Origin: Bartonella sp. HY038
Lineage (GTDB): Bacteria > Pseudomonadota > Alphaproteobacteria > Rhizobiales > Rhizobiaceae
Reading direction: 5' to 3'
Assembly: GCF_014117425.1 (NCBI RefSeq)
Contig: NZ_CP059725.1
Coordinates: 1 to 64,000 of the forward strand
DNA length: 64,000 bases
Positions within the stretch are counted from its first letter, which is position 1; every line of letters begins with the position of its first letter. Shown here piece by piece: positions 9,789-19,097 of this stretch. Both the position numbers and the translations under genes were made by a program. The notes beneath the pieces were generated by a model that worked only from the letters and a program-made list of their open reading frames with translations, was not told where the DNA came from and did no database searches.

Positions 9789-10209
9789 TTGGCAATGGCA
9801 AGCGCGGCAAAATGGGCTTACTGCTAAAGGCATGGTTGTTTTTGGCCCAGCAAGTTTTGATTTGCTTGACCGTTTGGAAGCCATTGATGACAGTGCGCGG
9901 CAAGCGGCCTTACAAATTGTAGGCTTTCGCTATGGCATTGTGGTTTTAGGGCCATTGCAATATTTACCATGGTGCGAAAATGGCCATTATATTGGCCATG
10001 ATCTTGAAGCGCCAGAATTATGGCTGCCTTTGCATAGCATGCCTAATGCGCCATTAGACCTTTTGCTTGCAGCCTTTAAAAAGCGTTTTCCATCGCCGTT
10101 TTTGCTATGGCCAGAGCCACGTCAAATCATTGATTTGCATCGGCAATTTCCTATTCAATCTTCAGTGCTGACATTATTGCACCAAGAGTTAGAGGAAAAC
10201 GCAAAATGA
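9775..10209 (+). CDS. Small bpX5-like protein of the MoxR ternary system
   Basis: This 144-residue protein has no catalytic motif or membrane segment that I can see. It is rich in Trp, Pro and Leu, with a central LGPLQYLPW stretch. It starts 14 nt inside moxR and its stop overlaps the next gene as ATGA, so all three must be made together. In MoxR-vWA-beta-propeller ternary systems a small protein of about this size, carrying a domain named bpX5 in Pfam, usually sits between MoxR and the vWA gene. I assign it by size and position, not by a confident motif. It may be an adaptor between the ATPase and the propeller proteins. Confidence 0.65.
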   Translation: MAKFDWQWQARQNGLTAKGMVVFGPASFDLLDRLEAIDDSARQAALQIVGFRYGIVVLGPLQYLPWCENGHYIGHDLEAPELWLPLHSMPNAPLDLLLAAFKKRFPSPFLLWPEPRQIIDLHRQFPIQSSVLTLLHQELEENAK

Positions 10210-12080
10210 CAATGGCGCAACAGCAAGCATCTAACCCAAATACATTAAATAGCTTATCGGCTGAGTGGCAGCACTGGCTTAAATGGTTTTTAGCCGATTT
10301 GCAGGGTGATATCGGGCAAATATTGCATCATTTGCATCCTTTATTAACCGCGCCGCGCCCAAGTGATAATGGTGGGTTATTAACCGCGCCAGGGCTTGAA
10401 ACCGTATTGCGACGCGGAAATTATGCCAATTTGCTATTATCTGAATGGATACTTGCGGATAGTTTTCCTGATGAATTTTTGCGCCGTGCCGCTCAGCATG
10501 AACATTTGTTTTTTGCGCCGCCGCCCCTTGAAGACGATGGCGGTAAGAGAGTGCTTGCCCTTTTTGATGTCGGCATTATGCAGCTTGGCTTGCCGCGTGT
10601 CGCCCATATAGCCTTGTTAATGCTTTTATCGCGCCGTGCGCAATTGCTAAAAAGCGAATTTTATTGGGGCATCGTGCAAAATGAACCGCAATGGCATGAA
10701 TTTTCCAATGTCAACCATTTGCGGCAAATGCTCGATGACCGACACATTGCTTTAATAACAGCTGAAAAACTTGATAAATGGCGCAATTTTATTGGGCAAG
10801 GCGACAAAGGCGATGAGTGCTGGTTTATCAGCAGCCAAAAATTTCATGATCAAGGTAAAAGCCTTTTTGCAAGCCACAGATTAAGCATTGACGAAACGTT
10901 TAAAGGTACATCGCTTGAGGTTGTTTTGCACCAAAATGGCTGCTCAGCAATTGAAATTGCGCTACCTTTACCCGATGAAAAGCAATGTAAGCGCTTATTA
11001 TCGGCTAAATTTGTCAAAAAAGAAACGCAAGCAAAGAAGCAAACTAACAGCTTGCTTGCTAAAGCTTCGCTTTTGTCGTCCCTAATCATTTCACCTAATG
11101 GTAAAAAAGTCATGCTGCGCATGCGCGGCGACAATGATGACCAGTTTATTGAAGTTGATATAAGCCGAATTCAGCCTAAAATACGTAAGTTGTCTTTACC
11201 ACAAAGCGCACATATTGTAGCAGCTGGTTATATGATAAATGGTCATATCAGCTTGCTATTAAAAGTTGATCAAGATTATCAATTATGGGCTAAAGGCCAT
11301 AAGCTTTTAAGGGGAAATATTCAAACCAATATTTCCGATTCACCTGCAAGAACAACACAAAAAATTGAACCGCTCATTGTCATGACTGATCAAAATGACT
11401 CTGGCTGGACTGCGCGGTTGTCAGGCGGTTTGACACAAAACCTTTATATAACCGATGCGACAATCAAGCCTTTGAAAGAAAATTTAGCGTTTCTCGATAT
11501 TTATGCTGTGCAATATTATTCCTATAAGCATTTTTTAATTTTAAGAAATATAAAAGAAAATTTTCGCTTAGATATGATCAGTATCAAAGATAACGCGGTT
11601 AAACAATTTTTTGATCTTGGGCCATCATTTCAAACTTCCAAGACATTTATAAAAATAGGCTATATTGACAATCCAGCTTATAAGGGATCGCAAAAATTTG
11701 TATCTGGTATGCTTGCCAAAAATAATGATGAAAGCCGCTTAAACTGGTTAAGCCGGACTAAAATTGGTGGTGAGCAGCTTGTTGAAACTCTATTCACCTT
11801 GGCCGAGGGCTGTAAGGTCATTGGCACGTGGTTTGATGACGCTTTAAATGTTTTGGTACCAGTTATCTGGGACCATAAGAAAACCATTGGCGCATGGCGT
11901 GGTGATCGTTTTGAAAACTGGTATAGCGATGCGGTAAAGCTAGCTAACGCTGAAATGTGTATCTATTCGGGTACTATTGTTATGCAAAATGTTGATCATG
12001 ATATCATCTTTTTTGATGTCAATAGTCGGCAAATTATGGCGCATACGGGGCATGCAAACGGGGTAGGCAAACGGGGATAA
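10206..12080 (+). CDS. vWA-like and beta-propeller protein of the MoxR ternary system
   Basis: The 624-residue protein has two parts. The N-terminal region (about 1-220) includes a strand-Asp-helix segment (VLALFDVGIMQLG, Asp at 121) followed by a Leu/Ala-rich helix, which resembles the first strand and helix of a vWA fold. The metal-binding DxSxS pattern is not intact: Asp is kept but both Ser positions are Gly and Met. From about 290 the sequence shows repeated four-strand units with terminal hydrophobic residues and Asp turns (for example SLIISPNGKKVMLRM), as in WD40-like beta-propellers. No signal peptide or membrane helix is seen. It is coupled to its upstream neighbour by ATGA and lies 2 nt from the next gene. 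Function is unknown; it is probably the partner engaged by the MoxR ATPase. Confidence 0.7.
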   Translation: MTMAQQQASNPNTLNSLSAEWQHWLKWFLADLQGDIGQILHHLHPLLTAPRPSDNGGLLTAPGLETVLRRGNYANLLLSEWILADSFPDEFLRRAAQHEHLFFAPPPLEDDGGKRVLALFDVGIMQLGLPRVAHIALLMLLSRRAQLLKSEFYWGIVQNEPQWHEFSNVNHLRQMLDDRHIALITAEKLDKWRNFIGQGDKGDECWFISSQKFHDQGKSLFASHRLSIDETFKGTSLEVVLHQNGCSAIEIALPLPDEKQCKRLLSAKFVKKETQAKKQTNSLLAKASLLSSLIISPNGKKVMLRMRGDNDDQFIEVDISRIQPKIRKLSLPQSAHIVAAGYMINGHISLLLKVDQDYQLWAKGHKLLRGNIQTNISDSPARTTQKIEPLIVMTDQNDSGWTARLSGGLTQNLYITDATIKPLKENLAFLDIYAVQYYSYKHFLILRNIKENFRLDMISIKDNAVKQFFDLGPSFQTSKTFIKIGYIDNPAYKGSQKFVSGMLAKNNDESRLNWLSRTKIGGEQLVETLFTLAEGCKVIGTWFDDALNVLVPVIWDHKKTIGAWRGDRFENWYSDAVKLANAEMCIYSGTIVMQNVDHDIIFFDVNSRQIMAHTGHANGVGKRG

Positions 12081-12082
12081 AA

Positions 12083-15000
12083 ATGGATAAAACAAATTTT
12101 TCACCGGTGCGCCAACCTTTAGCGCAAGGAAGACGCGATGTAGCTGGTTTGTGGTTACCCCATGAATGGTATAGCGAAAGTGAGCGCCAACGGATTATCT
12201 GGCATTACTGGCAAAAAGGCGCGCAAATTTTGCGCTTTTCAAGTAGTAGCGAATCCTATTTCAATGCAAGTGGTGATTTATTGCGATTTCCTGTTGCATG
12301 CTCGATGCTTTGTAGTGATTTACCGGGGCTACCCTTGATTGCTTATGGTGCAATGCTTGCCACTGCTGATCTTGATAAAAACGAGCAAAAAAAAATACCC
12401 ACTTGTGATTGTTGGATCATTGCTGGCAATGAGACCAATGCTTTAAAATTCAGTCAAGGCGCATATATTGACCCGTCAAATTGGGCAAATATTGCTAACT
12501 ATACGTGGCATGAAAGTTTTGATCTCACGCCGCCAGTGATAGAGATTGAGGAAATTGCTCCAAAGCCTAGCGGTGATACTCGTGCAATATTGGGTGATAA
12601 TATTCCGCAGCCAAGTGAAAGCCAAAAAAGAATATTACAAGACTTAAAGAAAAAGGCAGCAGCAAAGAGTAATGATAGTGGCGGCTCCGTTTATGGCAGT
12701 CGAAGAGAAAAAAGCCAAACCAACAGCTCTAATAACATCGTTAAATGGGTTTTTCGCCTAGCATTTTTAGGTTTCATTGCTCAAGCACTTTTTTGGATCT
12801 ATGCAAGCCGTTCAATTCCATTAAAATCAACGCCGCAAAATAATCCAGTCGCTCAACCAATTATCGAGTATAGTAGCAGCCCTTCAATTTTTTATTGGTT
12901 GGTTGTTTTTGGGTTGGTGGCACTTTTTATATTTTTATTACGCAAATTTTTAATATCCAATATTTTTAATAAGATAACGGCTACAAGTGTTGAGCAATAT
13001 ACAAAATATCAAGACAGCTTAGCAACGCGGCAAAGTTACCGTCAAACTACGCGGGCGCAAGGTCCTAGCGTGCAATCAACTCATCAAGACGTTGAGCAAG
13101 ATGGCGTTAATGATGCGATAAGAGCAGAAAGTGCAGAAAGTGCAGTTGTCGAAAACCTAAACCAAGAAATGGCGTCAAATAAGCCACAAACTCAAAACAG
13201 TTCCACGCCAACGACCGAAGGCAAAAACAATAAAAATCACTCAAAAAATAATAAAAATGGGCTTAAAGAGCGAGATGAAGATGAGATTATGCGCCCACCA
13301 TTATGGCGTTTATTGGTGGCGCGGTTGGCAATTGTTAGCAAGTTAAACCACTTGTTTGCTATGCGGCAGGCACGATATTTAAATTCTATGCTGCGCATGT
13401 TTGAACAAGGCGATATAGAAAATGCTTTGCGCCATGCTATACCGTTTTCATCAGGTCAAAGCGATGGTGGCCCAATGTTTGGCGTACCACGACCGCGAGA
13501 TAATTTGCAATTAGGCGCAAAGCAGGTTGGTGGTCCATCTATCAATATTGACGAAGACGCAAGAAAGATGCTTGCCGGCTATTATTGGCGCGCTTTTACA
13601 ACCCTTGATCAGCAGGGCCGCATTGAAGAAGCCGCTTTTGTTTTAGCTGAATTGCTAAATGAGCGCGTGGAAGCGTTGGATTACCTTGAAAAAAATGGCC
13701 GCAGTGATAAAGCCGGCGAACTTGCGCTTGCTTGGGATATGTCGAGTGACATTATTGTGCGACTATATTGCCTTTCTGGGCAATGGGATTGGGCTATTGC
13801 TGTTGCGCGCCGCGACCATGCTTTTGCTGCGGCGGTTTTGCGCCTTGAAAATGAGGAATCTGCGGCGAGCTTTCGATTGCGCGAAGAATGGGCGTTGTTT
13901 GAAGCTGAAAATGGCAATTTGATGAGTGCCATACAAATTATCTGGCCGCTTAAAAACCAGCGTGATCTTGCATTGCAATGGCTTTTACTAGCTGAAAAAT
14001 CAGATGGTGAACTTGGTGCTGCCGCGCTTGTTAAACGGGCAATTTTACTATCAGACACGGTTGAGGATTATCGCACTAAAATAAACCAAATTATTGAAAA
14101 TAAAAATCCCAAAGTTTTTGAGGCACTCATTAGCGAAATTGATAAGGCATTTTTAAATGGTGACAGTAGTGAAGGACTTATTTTTTTAACCCGCTTCATT
14201 ACAAGGCCAGCCTTATTACGGCATCATCAAAACGCATTTTATCTTAATAAACAAAAGTTTTTGCGGCTTTTACATGCCAGCCAACAATCTGCTTTTGACG
14301 CTGATTTGCCAAAAAACGGTTGGGGGCAAGATGATTTGGATGCATTTAGCGCCAGTAATATTTGTGATTTTCAAGCACCAACCAATGGCAGACCGCTTGA
14401 TATTCATGATATAGTCTATGTCAGTGAAGGACGATTTATTGCCGCCCTTGGTGATGGCGGCGTGGTGCTTCTTGATGATTTAGGCCATCAATTGGCTTTT
14501 TATGATGTGCCTGCTTCGCAACTGGTGGTGTCGGCTTCTGGTAATATTGTGCTTTTATTAATGCAGCGCGATAATTTATATCGTATCACACGGCTTAATC
14601 TTAATGATAATAGTTTAACGCCGCTCAAAAATTTGGCTTTGCAAGCAATGACGCGCGATTTTGACGGTGTTTCGTGGTCAGTTGCGCTAACGGATAGTTT
14701 TATTCATGTGCTTGATACAGCCCGAGGCTTAAAATCGCTTTGGAAAAGCGGAGAATTATCGGGGACAGTATTTAAGATCCGTTATCGCCATCGCTTTGCT
14801 GAAGGTGTGCCAACAACTGCAAAAGGCGAGCAATGGCTTATTGGTTATGGAAACTCACAGAAAAAGTCATTCTCACTTGAAAATTGGTATTATTCGCTAC
14901 CAAGTAGAACTTTACGCTCGCGTGATTTTATTCCAGACGAGGAGGGTGGGGTAACTCGTATGTTCTTGCCCGAAGATTATATGGCCTATCGCTATGGTAT

Positions 15001-15331
15001 TCAGCAAAATGATGAAGGCAATACTGAGCTTTATTATTGTGATGTTTTTGAGCGCGCTGATAAAACGCAATTTGTTTCAATTAATGACCGTTATTTAGGA
15101 GAAAATAGTTCCGTTGCTATGTTTGGTTTTAATAATGCGTTTATTGTCAACTATAATGAATCTATCTATGCAATTTCGCATGAAAATGATGTCATTGCCT
15201 CTCTCGCATGGGGTAATAGTCGCTATCGTTTGGCAGAACAGCAAAACCATTTAATTGTTTATGATGATCGCGGCCGCATTTTTCATTTTGACATGGTAAA
15301 CCATACCGGCAAAGCAATAAGCGTTCAGTAA
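12083..15331 (+). CDS. Giant bpX6-like membrane-anchored beta-propeller protein of the MoxR ternary system
   Basis: This 1082-residue protein has a mosaic plan. An N-terminal globular domain (about 1-165, starting with RQPLAQGRRDVAGLWLP) looks like the bpX6 domain. Two hydrophobic helices lie at about 220-242 and 268-290. A polar low-complexity linker rich in Asn, Lys, Gln and Glu covers about 300-400. Then comes an alpha-helical solenoid (about 405-720) with TPR-like units such as GRIEEAAFVLAELL and SGQWDWAIAVARR. The last 330 residues read as a beta-propeller. Two membrane helices would place the N-terminal domain and the solenoid-propeller on the same, presumably cytoplasmic, side. It is the last gene of the operon. 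Function is not known; by analogy with TPR and propeller scaffolds in conflict systems it may sense or bind a target at the membrane. Confidence 0.7.
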   Translation: MDKTNFSPVRQPLAQGRRDVAGLWLPHEWYSESERQRIIWHYWQKGAQILRFSSSSESYFNASGDLLRFPVACSMLCSDLPGLPLIAYGAMLATADLDKNEQKKIPTCDCWIIAGNETNALKFSQGAYIDPSNWANIANYTWHESFDLTPPVIEIEEIAPKPSGDTRAILGDNIPQPSESQKRILQDLKKKAAAKSNDSGGSVYGSRREKSQTNSSNNIVKWVFRLAFLGFIAQALFWIYASRSIPLKSTPQNNPVAQPIIEYSSSPSIFYWLVVFGLVALFIFLLRKFLISNIFNKITATSVEQYTKYQDSLATRQSYRQTTRAQGPSVQSTHQDVEQDGVNDAIRAESAESAVVENLNQEMASNKPQTQNSSTPTTEGKNNKNHSKNNKNGLKERDEDEIMRPPLWRLLVARLAIVSKLNHLFAMRQARYLNSMLRMFEQGDIENALRHAIPFSSGQSDGGPMFGVPRPRDNLQLGAKQVGGPSINIDEDARKMLAGYYWRAFTTLDQQGRIEEAAFVLAELLNERVEALDYLEKNGRSDKAGELALAWDMSSDIIVRLYCLSGQWDWAIAVARRDHAFAAAVLRLENEESAASFRLREEWALFEAENGNLMSAIQIIWPLKNQRDLALQWLLLAEKSDGELGAAALVKRAILLSDTVEDYRTKINQIIENKNPKVFEALISEIDKAFLNGDSSEGLIFLTRFITRPALLRHHQNAFYLNKQKFLRLLHASQQSAFDADLPKNGWGQDDLDAFSASNICDFQAPTNGRPLDIHDIVYVSEGRFIAALGDGGVVLLDDLGHQLAFYDVPASQLVVSASGNIVLLLMQRDNLYRITRLNLNDNSLTPLKNLALQAMTRDFDGVSWSVALTDSFIHVLDTARGLKSLWKSGELSGTVFKIRYRHRFAEGVPTTAKGEQWLIGYGNSQKKSFSLENWYYSLPSRTLRSRDFIPDEEGGVTRMFLPEDYMAYRYGIQQNDEGNTELYYCDVFERADKTQFVSINDRYLGENSSVAMFGFNNAFIVNYNESIYAISHENDVIASLAWGNSRYRLAEQQNHLIVYDDRGRIFHFDMVNHTGKAISVQ

Positions 15332-15576
15332 ATTTATCTTAGCATAAATACAATTTTTAAAATCGATTTGGATAAACCAAATTGGACATTGGATTAGTGC
15401 GTAAAATTATAAACGGTTTAGTATTCATGAATTTTATTCATAGCAGTATGAAGAATTTAGCCTATTCCTTTCATAGGCTTTAGCTGGTTTAATCAAAACC
15501 AATAACGAACAAGACTGCTGAAAAGCCAAATTTTATCAAAGTTTCATCCAAACAACTGGAATAAAAAGGACATTTT

Positions 15577-16194
15577 ATGCTTAGTCAATTACAACAAATG
15601 ATTGTTCCTATTGCAGCTTTTACAGCTAAGGGTGATATTGCGGCATTAAAGAGCGCCCTAGATAAAGCATTAGATGAAGGGGTTACCATTAATGAAGTAA
15701 AGGAAGTTATCATTCAAACCTATGCTTATGCTGGTTTTCCGCGTAGTTTAAATGGCTTAAACGCATTGCGAGATGTTTTAGACAGTCGCAAAACTGCGGG
15801 CAAAAATGATGAGCTTGGCCGCGATATTTCCCCCATTGCTACCAATCAATCCATGCTTGAAATTGGTACAAAAATCCAAACTAAGGTGATTGGTCAGCCG
15901 GTTAGGGGCGGGGTTTATGATTTTGCCCCTGCCATTGATCAATTTTTGAAAAGCCATCTATTTGGTGATATTTTTGCCCGTGATATTTTGGATTATCCAA
16001 CCCGTGAAGTTGTAACCATTGCAATTTTGGCAACTATCCCTGGGCTTGAAGCGCAATTGCAAGGCCATTATAATATTGGCATGAATACGGGATTAAGCAA
16101 AGAGCAATTGCAACAAATTGTAAATATCCTAAATGCAAATCTTGGCAGTGATGTTGGTAAACGCGCCCAAACAGTGCTTGACCAAATAATCTAA
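15577..16194 (+). CDS. Carboxymuconolactone decarboxylase-family protein
   Basis: The 205-residue protein belongs to the CMD/AhpD-like alpha-helical fold (COG0599). Two tandem copies are visible, residues about 15-75 and 120-195, each with the helical pattern of an E-x-x-x-Q-x-Y-x-x-P type core, as in NEVKEVIIQTYAYAGFP. It contains no Cys, so the AhpD-type CxxC peroxidase chemistry is absent. The ribosome site AAGGA precedes the ATG. It stands alone between the MoxR operon and the convergent gcd, with a strong terminator behind it. Members are often stress-related or of unknown role, and no specific substrate can be given. Confidence 0.8.
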   Translation: MLSQLQQMIVPIAAFTAKGDIAALKSALDKALDEGVTINEVKEVIIQTYAYAGFPRSLNGLNALRDVLDSRKTAGKNDELGRDISPIATNQSMLEIGTKIQTKVIGQPVRGGVYDFAPAIDQFLKSHLFGDIFARDILDYPTREVVTIAILATIPGLEAQLQGHYNIGMNTGLSKEQLQQIVNILNANLGSDVGKRAQTVLDQII

Positions 16195-16232
16195 AAGTGA
16201 GCGGTCATTTTTAATGACTTTGCCAATAAAAG

Positions 16233-16262
16233 CCCTGCATAGAAAACTATGCAGGGTTTTTT
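16233..16262. terminator. Strong terminator between the CMD gene and gcd
   Basis: A perfect 10-bp stem, CCCTGCATAG (16233-16242) with CTATGCAGGG (16247-16256), has an AAAA loop and a six-T tract on the plus strand. On the minus strand CTTTTATT follows, so it may also stop transcription from gcd, which ends at 16284. Confidence 0.88.
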
Positions 16263-16283
16263 ATAAGATTTTTAGAATGAATA

Positions 16284-18638
16284 TTACGGTTCGATTGTAT
16301 AGGCAAGAATGGAATCACCCATTGGGCTACCCATTGAACCATGACCACCAGCAGCAACCAAAATATATTGCTTACCATCAGCGCCGCGATAGCTCATTGG
16401 TGTTGATTGACCACCGGCGGGCAGACGTGTTTCCCATAGTAATTTGCCGGTTTTTAATTCATAGGCTCTAAAGCCACTATCAGCAGTACCTGCCATAAAG
16501 ACAATACCACCAGCAGTAATTAACGGGCCGCCAAGGCTGATTGTGCCCATTTCAAGTGGAATTGGGAAGCGCTGGCCAGCAAATTCTTGCCCCTCTACGC
16601 TGCCATTTCTTTGCTGCCATGCTGTTTTACCACTTGCAAGATCAACACCAACACGCAATCCCCAAGGTGGTGATTGGCATGGAATACCAAGTGGGGATAA
16701 AAATGCACTGAGTTTTACCGCAAAAGGTCCACCAAGATTTTCGCCCGATGGCTTAGGACCGGTTGATACCATTCGCTCATCGGCATTTTGTGGGAAGTCT
16801 GGACGTGGATAAACGCTAAAGCGGAATGCCATATTGACTGGCGTACCGAAAAGATATTGGTTTTCCGGATCAACCGCAACACTACCCCAGTTGAAAATGC
16901 CAGTATTGCCAGGATAGACGATAGAGCCTTCAAGGCTTGGCGGTGTAAATGGATTGCGGTCATAACGGCTCTTACGATAGGTCATCCGACAAAGCATTTG
17001 GTCAATAGGCGTGATACCCCACATGTCCTTTTCTTCAAGAACAGGCGGAATAAAATTGAGTGCGGATATTGGCTGCGTTCCAGCTGGAGTTTCTTGCTTA
17101 ATATCAGATTTATCGGAAACCTTTTCCTCATGGACAGGGTAAATTGGCGTGCCATCACGGCGATCAAGCACCCAAAGATTGCCACCCTTGGTTGGCACGA
17201 TAATAGCCGGTGCATTTTTGCCCTGATAATCTAAATCAAGCAGCAAGGGCTGTGAGGGCAAGTCTCTATCCCATAGGTCATGATTGATGCTTTTGAAGCT
17301 CCAGCGTAACTCACCGGTTTTAACATCAAGCGCAACAAGGGCTGCAGTAAATTTTTCAACTTCAGCTGAGCGTTTTGCACCAAACTGGTCTGGTGACTTA
17401 TTGCCAAGTGGCACATAAACCAAGCCTAATTCATCATCGGCCGCCATAACGGTCCAAGCATTAGGAGAGCCGGGTTCATAAGTGGCATCGCCTTCAAGCG
17501 GCTTGGTTTCATTGGGTTTTTGCGCATCCCATTTCCAAACCAATTGGCCATTATGCACATCATAAGCGCGGATGACGCCAGATGGATTATCAATATAATA
17601 ATTATCGGCAATTGCACCGCCAATAATCGCTAAATCATGCGAGATAACCGCAGGGGACGTCATCATAAAAGTGTCGGGATTTTGATTAGGTTGATGTTCC
17701 ATCAAATTAACAAAACCTTGATCGCCAAAATCGCTACAGATTTCGCCATTATCGGCATTAACTGCAAACATACGGGCATCACCCGTGGTGGCAATAATGC
17801 GGCGTGGACAATGATTGCCTTCAACCAATTGCTTATCTTCATGATACGATACGCCACGGCAGGTCTGGTGTTCATAAATGACACTACCTTTAACCCGTGG
17901 ATCATAACGCCACTTAAGTTTACCAGTTACTGGATCAAGGGCTTCAACAATATTATGCGGTGTGCAGCTATAAATCGTATTATTGACTTTTAAGGGATTA
18001 ACCTCAAACGTATATTCGCTAGAATCATCTTTGCCTTGAAAATCGCCGGTGTGGTGTTCCCAAGCCAATTTTAACTTACCAACATTGCTGGTATTAATGT
18101 CTTTTAAGGTTGAATAGCGTTGGCCAAGATTGCTACCACCATAGGCTATCCAATCATCTCCAGCCATGCGGCTTGGATCAATAGTGCTGGCAATTTTTTC
18201 ATTTTGTGGCAATTCGCCGTCAAAAGTGGCAGGGTCAATAAACCAAGACACAACAGCCAATAGAATAATCACCAAAAGCGAACCACCCAAAAGCCTTGAT
18301 GCGGGTTTAGTATTTTGGTGATTGTTTCTTATTGGCCGTGATACTAAAGGCAGGCATAATAAAAGTCCAAACAGCACAAGAATAACGCCGCGCGGGATCC
18401 ATTGCCATTTATCAAAACCAACCTCATAAAGCGTCCAGATAAAAGTTAAAATAAGAGTAAATGTATAGACCCAAAGACCACTTGCTTTTTTGCGCAAAAG
18501 CAAGAAGCCGCTCATAAGAAGGCCAAGCCCCATAATGATATAAAAAGGTGAACCACCAACCAGAGCTAGCTGAACGCCTAAAGCGGCGACAGCCAAACCA
18601 AATAGCAGGATCACAAAACTAATGATAATAAGTAGCAC
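16284..18638 (-). CDS. gcd: Membrane-bound PQQ-dependent glucose dehydrogenase
   Basis: This quinoprotein oxidises glucose (and other aldoses) to gluconolactone in the periplasm and passes electrons to ubiquinone. The N-terminal 140 residues form about five transmembrane helices, followed by a PQQ beta-propeller domain that begins near WIAYGGSNLGQRYSTL (about residue 163). Blade motifs such as GELRWSFKSINHDLWDRD and a C-terminal GGQSTPMSYRGADGKQYI are typical. Length (784) is close to the usual 790-800. PQQ biosynthesis genes are not in this window, so the cofactor must be made elsewhere or taken up. The gene is monocistronic and convergent with the CMD gene. Confidence 0.95.
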   Translation of the reverse strand: MLLIIISFVILLFGLAVAALGVQLALVGGSPFYIIMGLGLLMSGFLLLRKKASGLWVYTFTLILTFIWTLYEVGFDKWQWIPRGVILVLFGLLLCLPLVSRPIRNNHQNTKPASRLLGGSLLVIILLAVVSWFIDPATFDGELPQNEKIASTIDPSRMAGDDWIAYGGSNLGQRYSTLKDINTSNVGKLKLAWEHHTGDFQGKDDSSEYTFEVNPLKVNNTIYSCTPHNIVEALDPVTGKLKWRYDPRVKGSVIYEHQTCRGVSYHEDKQLVEGNHCPRRIIATTGDARMFAVNADNGEICSDFGDQGFVNLMEHQPNQNPDTFMMTSPAVISHDLAIIGGAIADNYYIDNPSGVIRAYDVHNGQLVWKWDAQKPNETKPLEGDATYEPGSPNAWTVMAADDELGLVYVPLGNKSPDQFGAKRSAEVEKFTAALVALDVKTGELRWSFKSINHDLWDRDLPSQPLLLDLDYQGKNAPAIIVPTKGGNLWVLDRRDGTPIYPVHEEKVSDKSDIKQETPAGTQPISALNFIPPVLEEKDMWGITPIDQMLCRMTYRKSRYDRNPFTPPSLEGSIVYPGNTGIFNWGSVAVDPENQYLFGTPVNMAFRFSVYPRPDFPQNADERMVSTGPKPSGENLGGPFAVKLSAFLSPLGIPCQSPPWGLRVGVDLASGKTAWQQRNGSVEGQEFAGQRFPIPLEMGTISLGGPLITAGGIVFMAGTADSGFRAYELKTGKLLWETRLPAGGQSTPMSYRGADGKQYILVAAGGHGSMGSPMGDSILAYTIEP

Positions 18639-19097
18639 GCTATTCTCCCAAAACTGAAGTTTAGGTAAAAGTAGATATGGAAGAGATGCCTTATGTCAAT
18701 AAGAACTTGAAAATTAACATATTTTTATGCTGTCTTTTAAAATTATTGTAATTTAAATATAGGCTAATTATCGGCGTTTTCGCTAAAAAATACTATAAAT
18801 CAATAGAGATAATATTTTTGTGATAGGTTTGGTTTTTCTCAGTTAATATAAAGAATGTTCATTTTATGATTATATTTATTGTTAAAATATTTGATTTAAT
18901 ATCAATACATCAATAGCAAGTTCGTCGGGAACGCTAATTTTAATGCAAACAATTTTTGGGAAAATTTATTTGTTGTGTAGAAAGTCGTAAATCGGAATTC
19001 TAGCAAAATTGTATAAATTGATATTTCATCGGCAACGAAAATGAAGTAATATGATTTACACCTGCCATAATGACTTTGCCAAAAAGGATTAAAAGAT
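18639..19097. other. AT-rich intergenic region
   Basis: About 460 bp between the divergent gcd and TPR genes. I see no gene, hairpin with T-tract or clear operator. An AAAAGGATT ribosome site for the TPR gene lies at its right end. Confidence 0.4.

Noticed and set aside
13681-14058. 125-codon ORF antisense to the giant propeller gene
   Set aside because: It is Ser/Arg/Ala-rich shadow sequence within a clearly coding region.
15459-15479. Short hairpin after the MoxR operon
   Set aside because: AGCCTAT with ATAGGCT is only 7 bp and lacks a T-run; it lies about 130 bp after the last gene.
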